Assembly (NCBI GenBank): GCA_029977305.1
Contig: JAPOLF010000007.1
Coordinates: forward strand, 1 to 24,932
DNA length: 24,932 nt
DNA from: a bacterium
GTDB lineage: Bacteria; Chloroflexota; Chloroflexia; Thermomicrobiales; UBA6265
Direction of reading: 5' to 3'
Positions 14,412-21,872 of this stretch are shown here, piece after piece. The position numbers were made by a program, and so were the translations under genes. The notes beneath the pieces are model-generated. The model searched no databases, was not told the origin of the DNA, and saw only the letters and a program-made list of their open reading frames with translations. Numbering within the stretch: the first letter of the stretch is position 1; each line of letters begins with the position of its first letter.

Positions 14412-17135
14412 GTGAATTCGACCCGAACCTTCGGTGATGACCACACGCTGTTGGCTGGATTGCTCGGCGACGTGCTGCGCGAGCAGGCCGGTGAATCGGC
14501 GTTTACCCTCGAAGAGCAGGTGCGGTCGCTGGCGAAGGCGCGCCGGAGCGGGGATGAGGCTGCTGGTCCGGCGCTTTCCGCGCTGGTGTCCGGGTTGTCG
14601 CTGGATGAGGCGGAATCGCTGGTCCGGGCGTTCACCTCGTATTTCCAGCTGACGAATCTGGCCGAGGACAACGAGCGGGTGCGGCGGATTCGTCGGCGAG
14701 AGATGGGCGAGGCGGGACCGCGGAGGGGATCGCTTTGGGAGGCCGTCGCCGCGTTGCAGGCATCGGGGCTGGATGCCGCCGGAATGCAGGAGTTGCTGAA
14801 TCAGGCGTCGGTGCGGCTGGTGTTGACGGCGCATCCCACCGAGGCCCGGCGGCGCACGGTGATCGCGAAGCTGGCGCGGATCTTCGATTTGATCCGGGCG
14901 ATGGACGAGCGGGAGCCACTGATGCGCGAGCATCAACGGGCGCGTGATCGGATTGCCACCACGATCGCGGAGCTCTGGGCATCGGACGAGATTCGGGCGG
15001 TGACGCTGTCGGTGCTCGACGAGGTGCGTGCCAATCTCGTCTACTTCTCCTCGACGCTGGTGTGGGTGATCCCGGCCATCTATCGCGATCTGGAGGCGGC
15101 ACTCGCGCGCGTCTATCCCGGAGCGACGATCACGGTGCCGCCTTTCCTGACGTTCGGAAGCTGGGTGGGCGGGGATCGAGACGGGAATCCGTTCGTGACG
15201 CCCGAGGTGACCGAGGAGACGCTCGAGGTGATGCGGGCGGCGGCACTCTCGCTGTGGGAGGCGCGGCTGCAGGAACTCTCGGGACGGCTTTCGCTGGCCG
15301 AGACGATCGTGGGCGAGGCACCGATGATCGCGCCGCTCATCGAGCGGGGGGCAGCGGATTTCCCGGCGTTGGCGACGACGCTGGCGCGAATCAATCACGG
15401 CGAGCCGTATCGGCAGGCGGTGACCTTGATGCGGGAGCGAGTGCGGGCGGCGCAGCAACGGCTCCCTGGGGGATATGTGTCAGCGTCTGAACTGCTTGAG
15501 GATCTGTCGCTGATCGATGCATCGCTGCGCGCGCAACGGGCGGCATTGATCGCCCAAGGCGACCTGCGGGACCTGATCCGGGTGGTGCAGGTGTTCGGGT
15601 TTCACTTCGCGCGGCTGGACATTCGAGATCATGCGAAGCGGTATGCCCATGCGCTGGATGAGGTGTTCGCGGCGACGGCGACGACCCCGACCTTCGCCGC
15701 AATAGATGAGACCGAGAAGCAGCGGCTGCTGACGCGGGAGATCGCCAATCCGCGACCGTTGATCCCGGGTGATCTCGGCGCGTACTCGCCGCAGACCCGC
15801 GAGGTGATCGAGACGTTCCGGATGCTGCGGCATCTGATGGACCGCGGCCATGCTGATGCCTTGGGAACGACGATCATCTCAGGCTGCGAACACCCATCAG
15901 ATGCGCTCTCGGTATTGCTGCTGATGAAGGAGTCTGGGCTCGCGGAGCCGGGTGGAGCGGGAGCCGATCTCGGCATTGTTCCCCTGTTCGAGCAGGAGTC
16001 CGGGTTGCGCGATGCCCCTGCGACGATGGCAACCCTTATCGCGAACCCGGTGTATCGGGTGGCGTTGGCGGCCCGCGAGGACGCGCAGGAAGTGATGATC
16101 GGGTATTCCGACTCCAACAAGGAGTTGGGGTATCTGGGATCCACGTGGGCGCTGTATGAGGCACAGGAGGCGCTCACCGATCTGTTCCGGCGGCACGGGA
16201 TTCGGCACACGTTCTTCCATGGTCGCGGCGGTTCGCTGGGACGTGGCGGCGGTCCGACCAATGTGGCGATTCTCGCCCAGCCCTCGGGGACGGTTGCCGG
16301 TCGCATCAAGATGACGGAGCAAGGCGAGGTGATCGCGGCGCGGTATTCGGTGCCTCAGATCGCGTTTCGCGAACTCGAGTTGGTTGCTGGTGCAGTGATG
16401 CGGTCATCGGGGATCACCCGCGATCGCGATGCGCCAGTGCAGATGGCGGCCTATCGCACGGTGATGGGCGAGATGGCGGAAGCATCAACCTCCGCATATC
16501 AAGACCTTGTGTATGGCGACGAGGAGTTCGTGGCGTTTTTCGAGGCGGCAACCCCGGTGCGGGAGATCGCTCGGCTGCAGTTGGGATCGCGGCCGGCACG
16601 CCGGGTGGCCGGGAGCCGGATCGAGGATCTGCGGGCGATCCCGTGGGTGTTCGGTTGGACGCAGGCGCGCATGCTGCTGCCGGGGTGGTACGGGTTGGGA
16701 TCTGGTCTGCAGGCGGGGATCGAGGCGCATGGCGTGGCGATGCTGCGGGAGATGCAGGCGACATGGCCCTACTTCGCGGCGGCGATCTCCAACGCGGAGA
16801 TGGCCTTGGCGAAAGCAGACCTGTGGATCTCCGAACGGTACGTGGCTCTGGCGGCCGACGTGCCGGGGAGTGCACGCATCTGGAACCGGATCTGCGACGA
16901 GCACGCACGCAGTGTTCGTTGCGTGCTCGACATCACGAATCAATCATCATTGTTGGAGCATGAGCCGACACTGCGGAAGTCGATCGATCGCCGGAACCCA
17001 TATGTTGATCCGATCTCGATCCTGCAGGTTGAGTTGCTTCGGCGGCTGCGGGCGAACCCCGATGATGAACAAACGCTGCGCGCCGTGCTCAGGTCGGTCA
17101 ACGGGATTGCGAGCGGGTTGAAGAACACTGGGTGA
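14412..17135 (+). CDS. ppc: Phosphoenolpyruvate carboxylase
   Basis: A 907-residue cytoplasmic enzyme that adds bicarbonate to phosphoenolpyruvate, giving oxaloacetate to refill the citric acid cycle. Visible are the catalytic histidine H141 in VLTAHPTEARRRT, FGSWVGGDRDGNP (about 250-262), GYSDSNKELGY near 565, the glycine/arginine loop FFHGRGGSLGRGGGPTN near 600-617, and the conserved C-terminal end KNTG. The length is typical of bacterial PEPC. The GTG start at 14412 has AAGGA seven bases upstream (14400-14404). It is a single-gene unit with its own -10-like box. The 201-base gap after it holds two hairpins near 17281-17340. There is no sign of truncation or frameshift. Confidence 0.98.
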   Translation: MNSTRTFGDDHTLLAGLLGDVLREQAGESAFTLEEQVRSLAKARRSGDEAAGPALSALVSGLSLDEAESLVRAFTSYFQLTNLAEDNERVRRIRRREMGEAGPRRGSLWEAVAALQASGLDAAGMQELLNQASVRLVLTAHPTEARRRTVIAKLARIFDLIRAMDEREPLMREHQRARDRIATTIAELWASDEIRAVTLSVLDEVRANLVYFSSTLVWVIPAIYRDLEAALARVYPGATITVPPFLTFGSWVGGDRDGNPFVTPEVTEETLEVMRAAALSLWEARLQELSGRLSLAETIVGEAPMIAPLIERGAADFPALATTLARINHGEPYRQAVTLMRERVRAAQQRLPGGYVSASELLEDLSLIDASLRAQRAALIAQGDLRDLIRVVQVFGFHFARLDIRDHAKRYAHALDEVFAATATTPTFAAIDETEKQRLLTREIANPRPLIPGDLGAYSPQTREVIETFRMLRHLMDRGHADALGTTIISGCEHPSDALSVLLLMKESGLAEPGGAGADLGIVPLFEQESGLRDAPATMATLIANPVYRVALAAREDAQEVMIGYSDSNKELGYLGSTWALYEAQEALTDLFRRHGIRHTFFHGRGGSLGRGGGPTNVAILAQPSGTVAGRIKMTEQGEVIAARYSVPQIAFRELELVAGAVMRSSGITRDRDAPVQMAAYRTVMGEMAEASTSAYQDLVYGDEEFVAFFEAATPVREIARLQLGSRPARRVAGSRIEDLRAIPWVFGWTQARMLLPGWYGLGSGLQAGIEAHGVAMLREMQATWPYFAAAISNAEMALAKADLWISERYVALAADVPGSARIWNRICDEHARSVRCVLDITNQSSLLEHEPTLRKSIDRRNPYVDPISILQVELLRRLRANPDDEQTLRAVLRSVNGIASGLKNTG

Positions 17136-17275
17136 TCCGTGTCCCAACGAGACCTTCAATCCGGCGCCAAGGCTGGACCACTCTGCAGCTTCAGAATAGG
17201 GCGTCGGCACGATCCCTCGCCCGGTTCTACGGAGCGCAATGGTGGCGTACGCCTGAAGCATTGTGAGATAGGAAA

Positions 17276-17310
17276 AAGCATCGGGTGATCGGCAGTAGCC
17301 GATCACCCGA
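17276..17310 (-). terminator. Intrinsic terminator of the small secreted protein gene
   Basis: A perfect 13-pair stem TCGGGTGATCGGC / GCCGATCACCCGA (17281-17293 and 17298-17310) with an AGTA loop. On the - strand it is followed after three bases by five T residues (AAAAA at about 17273-17277 on +). This is a classic rho-independent terminator about 26 bases past the stop of the small gene. Confidence 0.85.
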
Positions 17311-17312
17311 GA

Positions 17313-17340
17313 CTAGGAAACCTTGGTGAAGGTTTCTTAG
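17313..17340. terminator. Second hairpin overlapping the stop codon
   Basis: GAAACCTT (17317-17324) pairs with AAGGTTTC (17329-17336) around GGTG, and the outer CTAG/TTAG bases extend the stem to 12 pairs with one wobble. It contains the TAA stop of the small - strand gene. It may help end ppc transcripts from the other side, but the T-tract is short. Confidence 0.4.
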
Positions 17341-17591
17341 TTGGAGAAGTCCATTTCCAACGTGACGCCGAGAGCGGCGAGCTGGGCGGCGACTTCGCCA
17401 GCGTACACGTTCTCGTACGCGTCCTCGATGGCCTCGTTGCACTCGTGCATCGAGTACTCACCGATGTCGTAGCAGCCCAAGGCGAGTTCCGAGGTCACGT
17501 GCGGATTGGTGATATCCGTCGCCGACGCAGTACCAGCAAATCCGAACGCAGCAGCGCCGACGACGGCGAGCCCCAACGCGAGAGCCTTCAT
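17337..17591 (-). CDS. Small secreted protein of unknown function
   Basis: An 84-residue protein with a clear Sec signal peptide (MKALALGLAVVGAAAFGFAG, then TASA before TD), likely cut after about residue 24. The mature part is about 60 residues, acidic, and has only two cysteines (in LGCYDIG and MHECNEA) that could form one disulfide. The rest is predicted helical (EDAYENVYAGEVAAQLAALG). The ATG at 17591 has GGAGG about nine bases upstream; longer starts have no sense. It has its own promoter (17735-17764), a leader of about 137 bases and a strong terminator, so it is a single-gene unit. I recognise no family. Confidence 0.75.
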   Translation of the reverse strand: MKALALGLAVVGAAAFGFAGTASATDITNPHVTSELALGCYDIGEYSMHECNEAIEDAYENVYAGEVAAQLAALGVTLEMDFSN

Positions 17592-17734
17592 GTGCACTTC
17601 CCTCCGCAATTCACACCCCGAGCCCGATAGACACCGACCATGGCCCTCGGCCATATCGGATCGGCACACGCTATGCCGACCAAAGTGTACCACCAAACTC
17701 GCGGAACCAAAACCCCCTCCGTGAGGTTTGTAGC

Positions 17735-17764
17735 ATCATACCCCGGATCACGCAAATGTGCCAG
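17735..17764 (-). promoter_or_regulatory. Promoter of the small secreted protein gene
   Basis: On the - strand, CTGGCA (17759-17764, four of six to TTGACA) is followed after 18 bases by TATGAT (17735-17740, five of six to TATAAT). The predicted transcript start is near 17728, giving a long leader of about 137 bases. Confidence 0.45.
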
Positions 17765-17766
17765 TC

Positions 17767-17820
17767 CCCCGCGTCCGGACGCGGGGTGCCGATGGGCTCA
17801 TCGGGTGTCCGGACAGGGGG
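17767..17820. repeat. Cluster of GC-rich palindromes
   Basis: A perfect 20-base palindrome, CCCCGCGTCC followed by its exact complement, spans 17767-17786. CCGATG-GGCT-CATCGG follows at 17789-17804. GTCCGGAC, the palindrome core, recurs at 17807-17814 and is again followed by a G-rich run. It lies directly upstream of the promoter of the small secreted protein gene. Confidence 0.65.
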
Positions 17821-17897
17821 CGTTCTCTCCCCCCGCCGGGTCGTCCGCGACATTGACCCGAGGCGCGAGTTTTCCACGGAAAACCGGGAGGAATCGA

Positions 17898-18542
17898 CTA
17901 TTTCGCCGGGCTGACGGTGGCAACACAGATGGTCCAGGGAAACGAGCCGGTGAGTTTCTGGACCGCAAACTGCTGGGCGACGAGGTCGCCAAAGGCGTTG
18001 CGAGACCAGAACTGATGGTGGTCAGGATCGCTGCCTTTGGGACGAACATCCCAGTTCTTGCCGCGGATGGCGTTTGCGCGGCAGAACCATGGCTCGTGGG
18101 GGACGCTGAGCACGACGGCGCGCCGGGCGACACGAGCGTACTCCGCGAGGGCCTTGCCGGGGAGATCACCGGGCAGGTGCTCGAGCACTTCGAAGCAACC
18201 GATCACATCGAAGGTGTCATCGGGGAACGGCAACGCCAGGACCGATGCGACCTGAAATGTGGCCGAGGGGTTGTCGGAGGCTGCGATGGCGACGGCATCG
18301 GCACTGGTGTCGACCCCAACGAGGTTGATGCCCGGCAGCGCATCGAGCACCAAGCCGGAAACGATGCCTTCGCCGCATCCGGCATCGAGGAAGGAGGTCG
18401 GATTGAGGCGGGTGATCTCGTTCAGGATGCGTTGATGGAAGCGATTGATGAGGGCGCGCTGCAGCGGATTGCCGGAGGTGTGCTTGCGGTAGTTGCTGGA
18501 TGCGGCGGCGTGGGCGTCGCGATCGATATCGTGGCTAGCCAT
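17898..18542 (-). CDS. Class I SAM-dependent methyltransferase
   Basis: A 214-residue methyltransferase. Motif I (FLDAGCGEG) is at residues 51-59, LVGVDTS at about 74-80 ends strand 2 with D78, and FDVIGCFEVLEHL (111-123) is motif III/IV. The N-terminal NYRKHTSGNPLQRALINRF segment is typical of a group often found beside glycosyltransferase genes. The start overlaps the end of the UPF0104 gene by eight bases, making it the last gene of a three-gene operon (glycosyltransferase, flippase-like protein, methyltransferase). A role in methylating a lipid-linked sugar or polyprenyl product is inferred only from this context. Confidence 0.88.
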   Translation of the reverse strand: MASHDIDRDAHAAASSNYRKHTSGNPLQRALINRFHQRILNEITRLNPTSFLDAGCGEGIVSGLVLDALPGINLVGVDTSADAVAIAASDNPSATFQVASVLALPFPDDTFDVIGCFEVLEHLPGDLPGKALAEYARVARRAVVLSVPHEPWFCRANAIRGKNWDVRPKGSDPDHHQFWSRNAFGDLVAQQFAVQKLTGSFPWTICVATVSPAK

Positions 18543-19515
18543 TGACGGCGGCTCCAGAACGGTGGGTGGCGATCCACCAGCGAGTCACCCCGTAGAGAAC
18601 GGGGAGCATGACAAAGAGTGCCATTCGATAGGCGACGGCGGCGAGGAGGACGGCGGCGGTGTCCATGCCTGTCGCCGAAGCGACGGCGACCATCAGGGCC
18701 TCACGCACGCCGGCACCGCCGGGGACGGGACTGAGCATCCCGATCAGCACCGGCCACCCGGTGAGCCCGAAGACAGCCTCCCATGTGGGCGACTGCTGGC
18801 CGAATCCGACGAGCAGGATCCGGAGCACGACCAATTGGAGTGCCCAGAAGAGCAGGGTGAGGAGCGCCGCCTGACCCCACCACCGTGGTTGTCGTCGCGC
18901 CATGGAGATGGCGGTGGCGAGGAATCCTCGGATTCGCTCACGGATTCGGCTGACCAGCACCGTGAGCACCACACTGATCACGGCCACGGCGAGCAGGATC
19001 AGCCCCAGGGCGGCGAGCCAGGTGCCCCCGTTGGCAAGAAGGAGACGGGCGGCCTCAGCCCCGCCGATGGCGATCCACACCGAGCCAATCATGGCGAGCG
19101 TGCCCAGATCGAAGAGGGCCTCCCACAGGGTGATGGCGGCGGCGACGCCAACCGGGAGACCGAGATCACGGGTTGAGAGCGCGGTGCGCATGGGGACGGC
19201 GAGGCCGATCGGGGCGGCGTAGTTGACGACGACCGAGGTGAGAAACACCTCAGATGCTGCTGCGCGTCCCACTGATCCGCCGGCCATGCGCGCCAATGCA
19301 TGCCAACGGATGCAGAGGACGCCGAGGCCGAGGCCATAGATGACGAGGGCCAGGACGATGGTCCAAGGATCGAGTTGCCGGAGGGCCTCGCCAACGGTCG
19401 ACCATGTGCCTGATCGGCTCAGCAGGACGAGGGCGATGACGATGCTGAGGAGGAAGACGAGCGGGGTCGGGGTGGCGCGCAGCCTGCGCCACCGACCCGA
19501 TGAAGTTTCGGTCAC
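18535..19515 (-). CDS. UPF0104 / lysylphosphatidylglycerol synthase TM-region family membrane protein
   Basis: A 326-residue integral membrane protein with about eight hydrophobic segments, first near 13-27 and last near 290-310. The family signature is the SPVPGGAGVREA segment near 266-277. The family covers the flippase domain of MprF, the membrane half of archaeal AglD, and many stand-alone proteins of lipid or glycan export; no synthase domain is fused here. The start is a GTG overlapping the stop of the glycosyltransferase gene (GTGA), with no clear ribosome site, pointing to translational coupling. Together they mimic AglD, which fuses a GT2 domain to this membrane domain. It might flip or modify the lipid product made by the glycosyltransferase; that is inference. 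Confidence 0.88.
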   Translation of the reverse strand: MTETSSGRWRRLRATPTPLVFLLSIVIALVLLSRSGTWSTVGEALRQLDPWTIVLALVIYGLGLGVLCIRWHALARMAGGSVGRAAASEVFLTSVVVNYAAPIGLAVPMRTALSTRDLGLPVGVAAAITLWEALFDLGTLAMIGSVWIAIGGAEAARLLLANGGTWLAALGLILLAVAVISVVLTVLVSRIRERIRGFLATAISMARRQPRWWGQAALLTLLFWALQLVVLRILLVGFGQQSPTWEAVFGLTGWPVLIGMLSPVPGGAGVREALMVAVASATGMDTAAVLLAAVAYRMALFVMLPVLYGVTRWWIATHRSGAAVNG

Positions 19516-20585
19516 CGATCGTTTGCCATGTCGGCGACGACACCGACGGCATCACGGAGCGGGACGCGAGAGGGCCGGACCGGGGTGTTCGCCCCGTGCG
19601 CAAGCAGTTCACCGAGCAGGCCAAGTCCGAAGAATTGCGCACCGATCAGCACCAGGAGCACCGAGAGGAGCAAGAGTGGGCGCCCCCCGATGGCAGCGCC
19701 GAAGACAAGTTTGTCGACGGTCAGCCACAGGCCGATCAGCACCCCGACGGCCAAGGCGATGAGCCCGGGGAGGCCGAGCATGTGCATCGGGCGCTGGCGG
19801 TACTGGGTGAGAAAGGTGACCGTGAGAAGATCGAGGAAGCCCTTGGGCAGGCGAGACCAGCCGTACTTGGAGGAGCCCCAGGTCCGTGGGCGGTGGTTCA
19901 CCGGGAGTTCGGCGATGCGGAAGCCCTCGGCGTTGGCGAGGACGGGGGTGAATCGGTGGAGTTCGCCGTAGAGGCGGATGTTCTCGGTGACCTCGACGCG
20001 GTAGGCCTTGAACCCGCAGTTGAAGTCGTTGAGTTGGACACCGGAGACGTTGCGGACGGTGGCATTGAAGAGTTTGCTCGGCATGGTCTTGCCGACGGGA
20101 TCCTGGCGGCGTTGCTTCCATCCCGAGACAAGGTCATTGCCCTGATTGATCGCTTCGACGAAGCGGGCGATCTCGGCGGGGTCGTCTTGGAGATCGCCGT
20201 CCATGGTGATGACGAGATCGTGGTGAACCGCGGCGAACCCGGTGGCGAGACCTCGAGCCTTGCCGAAGTTGCGACGGTGGCGAAGACCACCGACATGCGG
20301 ATCGCGCGCGGCGAGGTCGGAGATCACGGCCCAGGTGCCGTCTCGCGAGCCGTCGTCGACGATGATGATCTCGTAGGGGAGGCCGAGGGCTTCGAGCGAG
20401 GTCACCACCTGGCGATGGAGTTCGCGGAGGTTGCCCTCCTCGTTGTAGACCGGGATGACGACACTGATGCCAGTCACCGGGCGAGGGTGGTCGACGGTCT
20501 CGGTGGCGGCCACCATCGTCGCCGCCGATCGGTCGGGTGCCGAGGCGACGGTGGTTGGGATGTGTATGCCCGAATTCGCGACCAT
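19512..20585 (-). CDS. GT2 family glycosyltransferase, dolichol-phosphate-mannose-synthase/GtrB type
   Basis: A 357-residue enzyme that would pass a sugar from a nucleotide sugar to a polyprenyl phosphate at the inner membrane face. The GT-A fold starts at ISVVIPVYNEEGNL (40-53). EIIIVDDGSRDGT spans 72-84, the metal-binding MDGDLQDDP 128-136, and KQRRQDP near 157-163. Two C-terminal helices (about 270-290 and 305-326) match the GtrB/DPMS type with membrane anchor. The first 35 residues are low-complexity and unconserved; M24 is an alternative start. It is the first gene of the operon, with a promoter at 20622-20650, and overlaps the next gene by four bases. Confidence 0.92.
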   Translation of the reverse strand: MVANSGIHIPTTVASAPDRSAATMVAATETVDHPRPVTGISVVIPVYNEEGNLRELHRQVVTSLEALGLPYEIIIVDDGSRDGTWAVISDLAARDPHVGGLRHRRNFGKARGLATGFAAVHHDLVITMDGDLQDDPAEIARFVEAINQGNDLVSGWKQRRQDPVGKTMPSKLFNATVRNVSGVQLNDFNCGFKAYRVEVTENIRLYGELHRFTPVLANAEGFRIAELPVNHRPRTWGSSKYGWSRLPKGFLDLLTVTFLTQYRQRPMHMLGLPGLIALAVGVLIGLWLTVDKLVFGAAIGGRPLLLLSVLLVLIGAQFFGLGLLGELLAHGANTPVRPSRVPLRDAVGVVADMANDR

Positions 20586-20621
20586 GCGTGCCTATCCACT
20601 GCTTTGAGGAGCCCTGAGCCG

Positions 20622-20650
20622 ACTATACGCCCCGGGCAATGGGGCGGCAA
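20622..20650 (-). promoter_or_regulatory. Promoter of the GT2-UPF0104-methyltransferase operon
   Basis: On the - strand, TTGCCG (20645-20650, four of six to the -35 consensus) and TATAGT (20622-20627, five of six to the -10) are separated by 17 bases. It predicts a start near 20615, about 30 bases before the glycosyltransferase ATG. Confidence 0.5.
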
Positions 20651-20682
20651 CCGCGGAGGGCGGGCGAATGGTCGTGGGACGG

Positions 20683-20688
20683 TAGAAT
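20683..20688 (+). promoter_or_regulatory. Putative leaderless -10 box (TAGAAT)
   Basis: TAGAAT lies seven bases before an ATG at 20696, the spacing seen in leaderless promoters, inside a GGTAGAATC context that also occurs at 7738-7746. No -35 is seen. Confidence 0.4.
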
Positions 20689-20695
20689 CCGACGC

Positions 20696-20737
20696 ATGGA
20701 CGTGCAGCAGGGTTTGCCGAGCGCGTGGCGTCGATGA
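20696..20737 (+). CDS. Possible 13-residue leader peptide coupled to the lipoprotein gene
   Basis: The mini-ORF encodes MDVQQGLPSAWRR and its TGA overlaps the ATG of the lipoprotein gene (ATGA, 20734-20737). It starts seven bases after a -10-like box, so the message could begin at its start codon. The lipoprotein start has no ribosome site of its own, which makes translation through this peptide plausible. The peptide has no amino-acid run suggesting attenuation. Unproven. Confidence 0.35.
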   Translation: MDVQQGLPSAWRR

Positions 20738-21273
20738 CGGCATGGCGAGCGGGTCGATGGGTGATCGTGATGGTGGCCGCTGGCGCGGTGTTGGCCGCGT
20801 GCTCCGGGGAGCAAAGGCCACCGGTGCCGATGCCGACGCCTGCGCCGACTTGGGCGGGCACGGCGACGGCGGCCGCACCGACTGGCGTGGCGGTGGTGGA
20901 ACGGCCGACGCAACCTCCATTGACCCCAGAGGCGAACACGATCGTCTGGGTCGAATCGTTCGACGAGCGCACCGGGGCGCCGAAGATCGCGATCACCACC
21001 TCGACGATCGATGCGCCGGCCCTGCGGGCGGTGCTCTACCTCCCCTCCTCCGACGCACCGCGCGCATTGGTGGCGTCTTGGTCGTACAACGACACGCCGA
21101 TGTCCGGCCTCGACAGCACGGTGGAGGTCGATGGTGGGGATCGGTGGGTGACGTTCGCGATCACCAAGCCAGAAGCTGAGGAGTGGATCGCGGGCAGTTA
21201 CCGGCTGACGGTGCGTGACGGCGAGACCGTGATCGCAACGAATGCGATCGAGGTGTTGACGCCGTCCTCGTGA
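20734..21273 (+). CDS. Putative lipoprotein of unknown function
   Basis: A 179-residue exported protein with a short basic N-terminus, a hydrophobic stretch (about 9-21) and a lipobox LAAC, with the lipidated cysteine at residue 23. A Pro/Thr/Ala-rich linker (about 27-65) follows, then a beta-rich domain (about 66-179; IVWVESFDERTG, SYRLTVRDGETVIATNAIEV) reminiscent of an immunoglobulin-like fold. No family is recognised. The start is chosen at ATG 20734, which overlaps the stop of a mini-ORF; a GTG at 20725 would also serve. The stop abuts the stop of the convergent DUF1684 gene with no spacer. Confidence 0.7.
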   Translation: MTAWRAGRWVIVMVAAGAVLAACSGEQRPPVPMPTPAPTWAGTATAAAPTGVAVVERPTQPPLTPEANTIVWVESFDERTGAPKIAITTSTIDAPALRAVLYLPSSDAPRALVASWSYNDTPMSGLDSTVEVDGGDRWVTFAITKPEAEEWIAGSYRLTVRDGETVIATNAIEVLTPSS

Positions 21274-21813
21274 TCAGCCCTTGCGCGGGAAGAGCATCTC
21301 CCCGGCGCGGAGTGGCTCTGAAAGCGCGTTCTCCGCGGGCGGGATCGGGCAGCTCCAGCCATCGCCATACGCGCAGTAGGGGTTGTAGGCGTAATTGAAA
21401 TCGACGGTGAGATCCCCGTTGGGCTTTGGCTTGGGGTCGAGGTAACGGCCGCCGGCATACGTTTCTGTGCCGCTGGTGGCATCGGTGAAGGGCAGGAAGT
21501 AGCGCCCGAGTGCAAGGTCGGTGAAGACCGAGAGGGTGACAGGCTTGCCGCCGATCTCGAAGGAGATGCGGCCTGCGCGCATGAACGGCTTCGTCTCCCC
21601 GGCCGAGGTGGGGATGTCGAGGCGCTCACCAATGCCTTCACCGGTGGTGTCGAGTGGGAGGTCGAACTTCAGCGCCTCGTCCTCGGGGAAGTAGCGGAGG
21701 CCGGTGAAGGCCGCGCGGTCGTCGGGCTCGAGCGGGGATTCTTCATCCGTCCCGAAGTAGTGATCCTTGTGCTGGCGGAAGGATTCAAGGCGAGAGCCGC
21801 GTGTCGGCATCAT
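21274..21813 (-). CDS. DUF1684 family protein
   Basis: A 179-residue protein of a conserved family without known function. Visible family features are RLESFRQHKDHYFG near the N-terminus, the FTGLRYFPEDEALKFDL segment, TYAGGRYLDP, and the terminal block LTVDFNYAYNPYCAYGDGWSCPIPPAEN. It starts at the first of two adjacent ATGs, 21813, with GAGGAG seven bases upstream. No signal peptide is seen. It is the last gene after a GMC oxidoreductase (59-base gap) in an operon with sugar-type permeases, so a link with sugar oxidation is possible but only by context. The adjacent stop codons of this gene and the lipoprotein gene form TGATCA. Confidence 0.85.
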   Translation of the reverse strand: MMPTRGSRLESFRQHKDHYFGTDEESPLEPDDRAAFTGLRYFPEDEALKFDLPLDTTGEGIGERLDIPTSAGETKPFMRAGRISFEIGGKPVTLSVFTDLALGRYFLPFTDATSGTETYAGGRYLDPKPKPNGDLTVDFNYAYNPYCAYGDGWSCPIPPAENALSEPLRAGEMLFPRKG

Positions 21814-21872
21814 GTTGGGGCTCCTCGGTGAGAACGTGTGCGCGGTGCGTCGCGCGGGGAAACGATACCGCG

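Larger units (their letters stand above)
17592..17897. other. Intergenic region with leader, promoter and palindromes
   Basis: This gap holds, from left to right, the 5' leader of the small secreted protein gene, its promoter, and a GC-rich block of inverted repeats (17767-17820). The leader contains a perfect inverted repeat ATGGCC-CTC-GGCCAT at 17640-17654. A weak AT-rich hairpin (GTTTTCC-AC-GGAAAAC, near 17869-17884) just past the stop of the - strand methyltransferase may be its terminator. I see no coding sequence. Confidence 0.6.

Noticed and set aside
19500..21179. A 559-codon open frame on the + strand across the glycosyltransferase and lipoprotein genes
   Set aside because: It is antisense to the GT2 gene over most of its length and out of frame with the lipoprotein gene. 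Its Gly/Asp/Val-rich translation has no recognisable motif.
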